Under the pieces are notes generated by a model. That model did no database searches, was not told the DNA's origin, and saw nothing but the letters and a program-made list of their open reading frames with translations. A stretch of 38,162 nt of DNA, taken from an uncultured Bacteroides sp. (GTDB lineage Bacteria > Bacteroidota > Bacteroidia > Bacteroidales > Bacteroidaceae). Location: assembly GCA_905203765.1 (NCBI GenBank), contig CAJKXC010000020.1:1-38162 (forward strand). Direction: 5' to 3'. A program made the position numbers and the translations under genes. Shown here piece after piece: positions 35,601 through 38,162 of the stretch (position 1 is the first letter of the stretch; every line of letters starts with the position of its first letter).

Positions 35601-35843
35601 GGAAGTCATGTAAGTCATGTTTTCCACCCCGTTGATGGCTTCTTCCAGCGGGGCGATAACGCTCTTCTGAAGGGTTTCGGCGCTGGCGCCGTAATAAGTG
35701 GTGCTCACCATGATGGTGGGCGGTGCGATGTCGGGATATTGCTCTACAGGCAGTGTGAGCAATCCGATGATACCCAGTATGACAATCGTTATGGAGATGA
35801 CTGCCGAGAATACGGGGCGTTCTATAAAGGTTCTAAGATTCAT
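32649..35843 (-). CDS. RND multidrug efflux pump, inner-membrane permease (HAE1, AcrB-like)
   Basis: The 1064-aa length and content match the hydrophobe/amphiphile efflux-1 family. The N-terminus FIERPVFSAVISITIVILG, the proton-relay motif VIGTVVDDAIVVVEAV in helix 4, and the C-terminal GVGANGNRSLGTGVIGG segment are all typical. It is longer than the pump at 19375 and belongs to another subfamily. It lies between its adaptor (18 bp upstream) and its lipoprotein channel (13 bp downstream). Likely substrates are bile acids, dyes or drugs, inferred only from the family. Confidence 0.96.
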   Translation of the reverse strand: MNLRTFIERPVFSAVISITIVILGIIGLLTLPVEQYPDIAPPTIMVSTTYYGASAETLQKSVIAPLEEAINGVENMTYMTSTASNAGTVSITVYFKQGTDPDMAAVNVQNRVSKATGQLPAEVTQVGVTTSKRQTSILQMFSLYSPDDSYDENFLGNYISINLKPQILRISGVGDMMIMGGDYSMRIWMKPDVMAQYKLIPSDVTAVLAEQNIESATGSFGENSSETYQYTMKYTGRLITPEEFGDIVIRSTADGEVLKLKDIADVELGEESYAYHGSTDAHPGISCMIFQTAGSNATEVNRQIDQLLEEARKDLPQGVELTQMMSSNDFLFASIHEVVKTLIEAILLVILVVYVFLQDIRSTLIPLVGIIVSLVGTFAFMSVAGFSINLITLFALVLVIGTVVDDAIVVVEAVQARFDVGYKSSYMASIDAMKGISNAVITSSLVFMAVFIPVSFMGGTSGTFYTQFGLTMAVAVGLSAINALTLSPALCALLLRPYINEDGTEKNNFAARFRRAFNSAFEVLVEKYKKVVLLFIKRRWLGWSLLACSVVLLVFLMNTTKTGLVPDEDQGVIFVNVSTAPGSSLKTTNDVIERIEKRLEAIPQKKHLQKVAGYGLLAGQGNSFGMLILKLKPWDERKSREDQVQAVIGQVYGRTADIKDATVFAIAPGMIPGYGMGNALDLNVQDKQGGDISTFFQTTQQYLGALNQRPEISMAYSTFDVRYPQWTVQVDAAKCKRAGITPDQVLATLSGYYGGQYVSNFNRFSKVYKVMIQADPKYRMDEASLDNAFVRMASGEMAPLSQFVTLTRSYGAESLSRFNMYNSIAVNAMPADGYSTGDAIRAVQETAATALPKGYGYDFGGITREESQQSSNTAVIFGICILMIYLILSALYESFLVPMAVILAVPVGLMGSFLFARVMGLENNIYLQTGLIMLIGLLAKTAILLTEYASERRKAGMGLIAAAVSASKARFRPILMTVLTMIFGLFPLVVATGVGANGNRSLGTGVIGGMFIGTLGLLFIVPVLFITFQWLQERVRPIQAPTVPDWQIEEEKKISEEEIKKSHS

Positions 35844-35861
35844 ATTCTGGCATTTAAGTTA

Positions 35862-36980
35862 TCATTTCTCTGATTTAATCTGAATCGGGGTACCTTCGCG
35901 CAGCAGTCCTACGCCTTCCGCCACCACCGTGTCGCCCGCTTTCAGCCCGTCTTCTACGATGTACTCTTGTCCGCCGTTTACGCGGGTCACTTGCACGGGA
36001 GCAGATTGTGCCTTGCCGTCCACTACCTTATACACATATACTTTATCCTGTACTTCGTAGGTAGCCGCCTGTGGAATGACGATGCAATTCTCTTTCTGCA
36101 CCGGGATAATCACATTGCCCGAACCGCCGCTCGTCAGCAAGCCTTCCTTGTTGGGGAACACGGCGCGCAGGCTGACTGTGCCCGTCGTGGCATCAATCAC
36201 TCCGCTGATGGTCTCTATCTTGCCCGTCTGCGGGTAGGCGGAGCGGTCGTTGAGTTGCAGCGTGATGGCGGGCATCTCTGCCAGCGCCTTGTCCTTGGAG
36301 CCGTAGCGGCGGGTGAGGTCGAGCAACTGGTTCTCCGTCATCGAGAAGTAGACGTACATATTGGAGTTATCCGAAACGGTGGTCAGCGGCTTCGGCAGGC
36401 TGGCGCTTACCAGTGTACCTACGCGGTAGGGCAGTGTGCCTACCATGCCGTCTGCCGGACTCTTCACTTCCGTATACGAGAGGTTGTTGGCTGCATTCAC
36501 CTGCCCGGCTTCGGCTTGCGCCAGTTGGGCTTTGGCAGTCAGCAGGTTATTATAGGCAGTCTTCAGGTCGAATTCGGAAATCACCTTCTGCGCATAGAGT
36601 TCCTTCTTGCTGTCGTACGTCAGTTGAGAGGTAGCCACGCCGGCACGGGCGGCTTCTACATTGGCGTCGGCGGTGCGCAGGGCGGCGAGATAGGGCACTT
36701 GGTCGATAATGAACAGCACTTGTCCCCGGCGCACTGTCTGGCCTTCTTCTACACAAAGCTTGGTGAGGGTGCCGGACACCTGCGGATAGATGTCGATGTC
36801 CTGCCGGCCGCGGATGGCTGCGGAATAAGTGGTTTGTAGCTCTTTGTCGGTGGTCGTTACGTTCATTACCCGATACTCCGATTGGGGTTGCACAGCAGGG
36901 GCGTTGCCGCAGGCTGCCAGTGTTGCACTACAGAGGATGGTCATCACCGTCTGTTTCATCATACTCTTTTTTGTTATCAT
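35862..36980 (-). CDS. RND efflux periplasmic adaptor lipoprotein (AcrA-like)
   Basis: This 372-aa membrane-fusion protein carries the barrel-sandwich domain (TKLCVEEGQTVRRGQVLFIID), an alpha-hairpin and beta-barrel domains with PADGMVGTLPYRVGTLV. The likely mature start is the cysteine in LAACGN. The first ATG (36980) gives MITKKSMMKQ; ATGs at residues 7 and 8 give a more usual signal peptide. The region AAAAGAGTATGAT is duplicated around both starts, so the start is uncertain. It is the first gene of the second RND operon and is divergent from an araC-type regulator. Confidence 0.93.
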   Translation of the reverse strand: MITKKSMMKQTVMTILCSATLAACGNAPAVQPQSEYRVMNVTTTDKELQTTYSAAIRGRQDIDIYPQVSGTLTKLCVEEGQTVRRGQVLFIIDQVPYLAALRTADANVEAARAGVATSQLTYDSKKELYAQKVISEFDLKTAYNNLLTAKAQLAQAEAGQVNAANNLSYTEVKSPADGMVGTLPYRVGTLVSASLPKPLTTVSDNSNMYVYFSMTENQLLDLTRRYGSKDKALAEMPAITLQLNDRSAYPQTGKIETISGVIDATTGTVSLRAVFPNKEGLLTSGGSGNVIIPVQKENCIVIPQAATYEVQDKVYVYKVVDGKAQSAPVQVTRVNGGQEYIVEDGLKAGDTVVAEGVGLLREGTPIQIKSEK

Positions 36981-37053
36981 ACTCTTTTTATCTTAATGGA
37001 AAATAATACCTGTTCCTTGTCTTGAAAAACGGCAGCAAAGGTATACTCTTTTT
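36961..37053. repeat. Three exact copies of ATACTCTTTTT at the adaptor 5' end
   Basis: The 11-mer occurs at 36961-36971, 36979-36989 and 37043-37053. Read on the minus strand, two copies supply AAAAAGAGTAT directly at alternative ATG starts and the third overlaps the promoter. This may be a duplication of the start region or a regulator site. Confidence 0.55.
37036..37043 (-). promoter_or_regulatory. Putative -7 box of the second RND operon
   Basis: Minus-strand TACCTTTG lies 55 bp upstream of the first adaptor ATG. The -33 element is poor, as expected for an activator-dependent promoter. An inverted pair TGAACAA (37053-37059) and TTGTTCA (37086-37092), 33 bp apart, lies just upstream and is a candidate AraC operator. 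Confidence 0.45.
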
Positions 37054-37108
37054 GAACAACATCTTGTTTCATTGAGCGTACTCGATTGTTCATTTTCGGA
37101 ATAGTCGG

Positions 37109-37138
37109 TTTGAGTATTCAAAAGAACTTGTACCTTTG
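37109..37138 (+). promoter_or_regulatory. Promoter of the AraC-family regulator
   Basis: TTTG (37109-37112), an 18-bp spacer and TACCTTTG (37131-37138) make a good Bacteroides promoter, 30 bp before the ATG. Confidence 0.65.
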
Positions 37139-37168
37139 CCCCCATAAATTATAATCCATCTGAAAGAT

Positions 37169-38002
37169 ATGAATCCACTACTTACAACCCGGGAAGAAAC
37201 CTTTAAAGCAGGAACCGATAACCTGGACTTTTTTCGGAAGCGCCTTCTCAAAATGAACAATGGCATCCTTATGTTCTGCTTCAGCGGAGAAGCTGATATT
37301 ACCATCGACCTGAAACAATACAGCATTGTTCCCAATACGAATATCATCATACTGCCCAACTCTATTTTCTCCCTGACGTCGGCGAGCAAGGACTTCTGCG
37401 TGCACTATTTTACCTTTTCCGAAGAGATGTTCAACACTGCCGGCTTCCGCCTCAATCCGGCATTCATTCACTTCCTGAAAGAAAACTCTTGCTATACGCA
37501 TACATTGCCCGAGGTGCTTCGCTCCATCAAGGGACTGATAGAGGCGAGCCATGCCATTTACAATGACTCCACAAACCGCTTCCGCGACAGTATCGCCCAG
37601 AATTTGCTGCAGATTTTCCTTTTGGATACTTACGACAAGGTGCAACGGCTCTTCACGCAGGAACAGATAGAGGGTAGCAGCAGGAAGGAACAATTGTTCA
37701 AAAAGTTTATAAATCTGATACATACGCACTGCACTACCCAGCGGGATGTCACTTTTTATGCCGAGCAGTTGTGCATTTCTACCCGTTATCTTTCTGCTAT
37801 CACCAAGCAGATGGGAAGGGACTCGGCAAAGGAGATTATTGATGAGTTTCTGATGCTGGAGTTGAAGGTGGCTTTGCAGTCCACCGACTTGTCTCTGAAA
37901 GAGATTGCAGATAAGTACCGTTTCCCCGACCAGTCTTTCTTCGGGCGGTACTTCAAGAAGCATGCGGGGATGTCGCCTAAGGAGTATAGGGCACGGAAAT
38001 GA
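37169..38002 (+). CDS. AraC-family transcriptional regulator
   Basis: The 277-aa protein has an N-terminal cupin-like sensor half (about 1-170) and a C-terminal AraC double helix-turn-helix (about 180-277). The latter contains VTFYAEQLCISTRYLSAITKQ, LSLKEIADKYRFPDQSFFGR and the closing MSPKEYR motif. It is divergently transcribed from the second RND operon across a 188-bp gap, the classical layout for a local regulator. It may activate or repress the pump in response to a ligand. That control is inferred from position only. Confidence 0.93.
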   Translation: MNPLLTTREETFKAGTDNLDFFRKRLLKMNNGILMFCFSGEADITIDLKQYSIVPNTNIIILPNSIFSLTSASKDFCVHYFTFSEEMFNTAGFRLNPAFIHFLKENSCYTHTLPEVLRSIKGLIEASHAIYNDSTNRFRDSIAQNLLQIFLLDTYDKVQRLFTQEQIEGSSRKEQLFKKFINLIHTHCTTQRDVTFYAEQLCISTRYLSAITKQMGRDSAKEIIDEFLMLELKVALQSTDLSLKEIADKYRFPDQSFFGRYFKKHAGMSPKEYRARK

Positions 38003-38023
38003 GGGGTGAACTAAATTATCATT

Positions 38024-38055
38024 TCCCGTTGCGATGGATAAATGGGACTTTTTTT
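38024..38055 (+). terminator. Intrinsic terminator of the AraC-family gene
   Basis: TCCCGTT and AATGGGA pair (one G-T pair) around a 10-nt loop, followed by C and seven T. It lies 22 bp after the stop codon. Confidence 0.6.
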
Positions 38056-38067
38056 GCTCACGGAGCA

Positions 38068-38162
38068 CACGGAACACACGGATAGCACGGATAAGATTTC
38101 AAGCACAGAGTACACTGATAACAGAGAGATATAAGAAATCCGTGCTATCCGTGTGTTCCGTG
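38068..38162. repeat. Long inverted repeat, cut by the window end
   Basis: Arms 38068-38092 and 38138-38162 are exact 25-bp inverted copies built of CACGGA/TCCGTG and CACGGATAGCACGGAT motifs, with a 45-bp spacer. The right arm reaches the last base, so the true repeat may be longer. Within each arm, CACGGA recurs as a short tandem motif. Similar sequences are widespread as intergenic repeats in Bacteroides genomes, to my recollection. Confidence 0.75.

Noticed and set aside
32757..35873. 1038-aa open frame antisense to the second RND pump
   Set aside because: It is the shadow of a long GC-rich coding region. Its product is full of His, Gln and Arg runs without any family motif, while the minus strand encodes a textbook RND pump.

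Overview
The window reads as a chromosomal segment of a gut Bacteroides-type organism (phylum Bacteroidota). The evidence is the SusC/SusD outer-membrane pairs, surface lipoproteins with acidic residues after the lipobox cysteine, TAnnTTTG-type -7 promoter boxes with weak ribosome binding sites, a DUF4954 hexapeptide-repeat protein, and a class I fumarase next to hflX. I cannot fix the species.

Region 1 (1-12.77 kb) is a DNA-inversion switch for outer-membrane proteins. Two SusC/SusD pairs point away from each other. The right pair (7169-11891, plus a third lipoprotein at 11925-12707) has a promoter, a signal peptide and a complete SusC. The left SusC (1833-4838, minus strand) has no 5' end: its homology to the right SusC starts abruptly at codon 68, and an in-frame TAG lies 10 codons upstream. 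At that junction both genes carry a 39-bp inverted repeat (4800-4838 and 7370-7408) with 37 of 39 bases identical and the same reading frame. Between the repeats lie a tyrosine recombinase with a complete catalytic set and the only promoter plus SusC N-terminus. Inverting the segment would fuse that N-terminus in frame to the left SusC body (predicted 1068 aa) and silence the right one. This resembles the SusC/SusD inversion shufflon described in Bacteroides fragilis. The segment also holds a 22-bp-period repeat array and a TTTACCCTCATA repeat cluster of unknown role.

Region 2 (12.99-17.98 kb, plus strand) holds hflX, a DUF4954 protein and a class I [4Fe-4S] fumarase. It ends at a hairpin terminator shared with the convergent genes that follow.

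Region 3 (18.05-25.13 kb, minus strand) has a tripartite RND efflux operon (adaptor, pump, TolC-like channel) and the translation genes frr and rsgA. Region 4 (25.24-31.17 kb, minus strand) has a TPR/histidine-kinase membrane sensor between pyrH and frr, then pyrH, an exported nucleoside-deoxyribosyltransferase-like protein, and a copper-type P-type ATPase that carries an extra CopZ-like domain at its C-terminus.

Region 5 (31.27-38.00 kb) is a second RND efflux operon (adaptor, HAE1-type pump, lipoprotein channel) on the minus strand, with a divergent AraC-family regulator that probably controls it. The window ends inside a long inverted repeat of a dispersed type.
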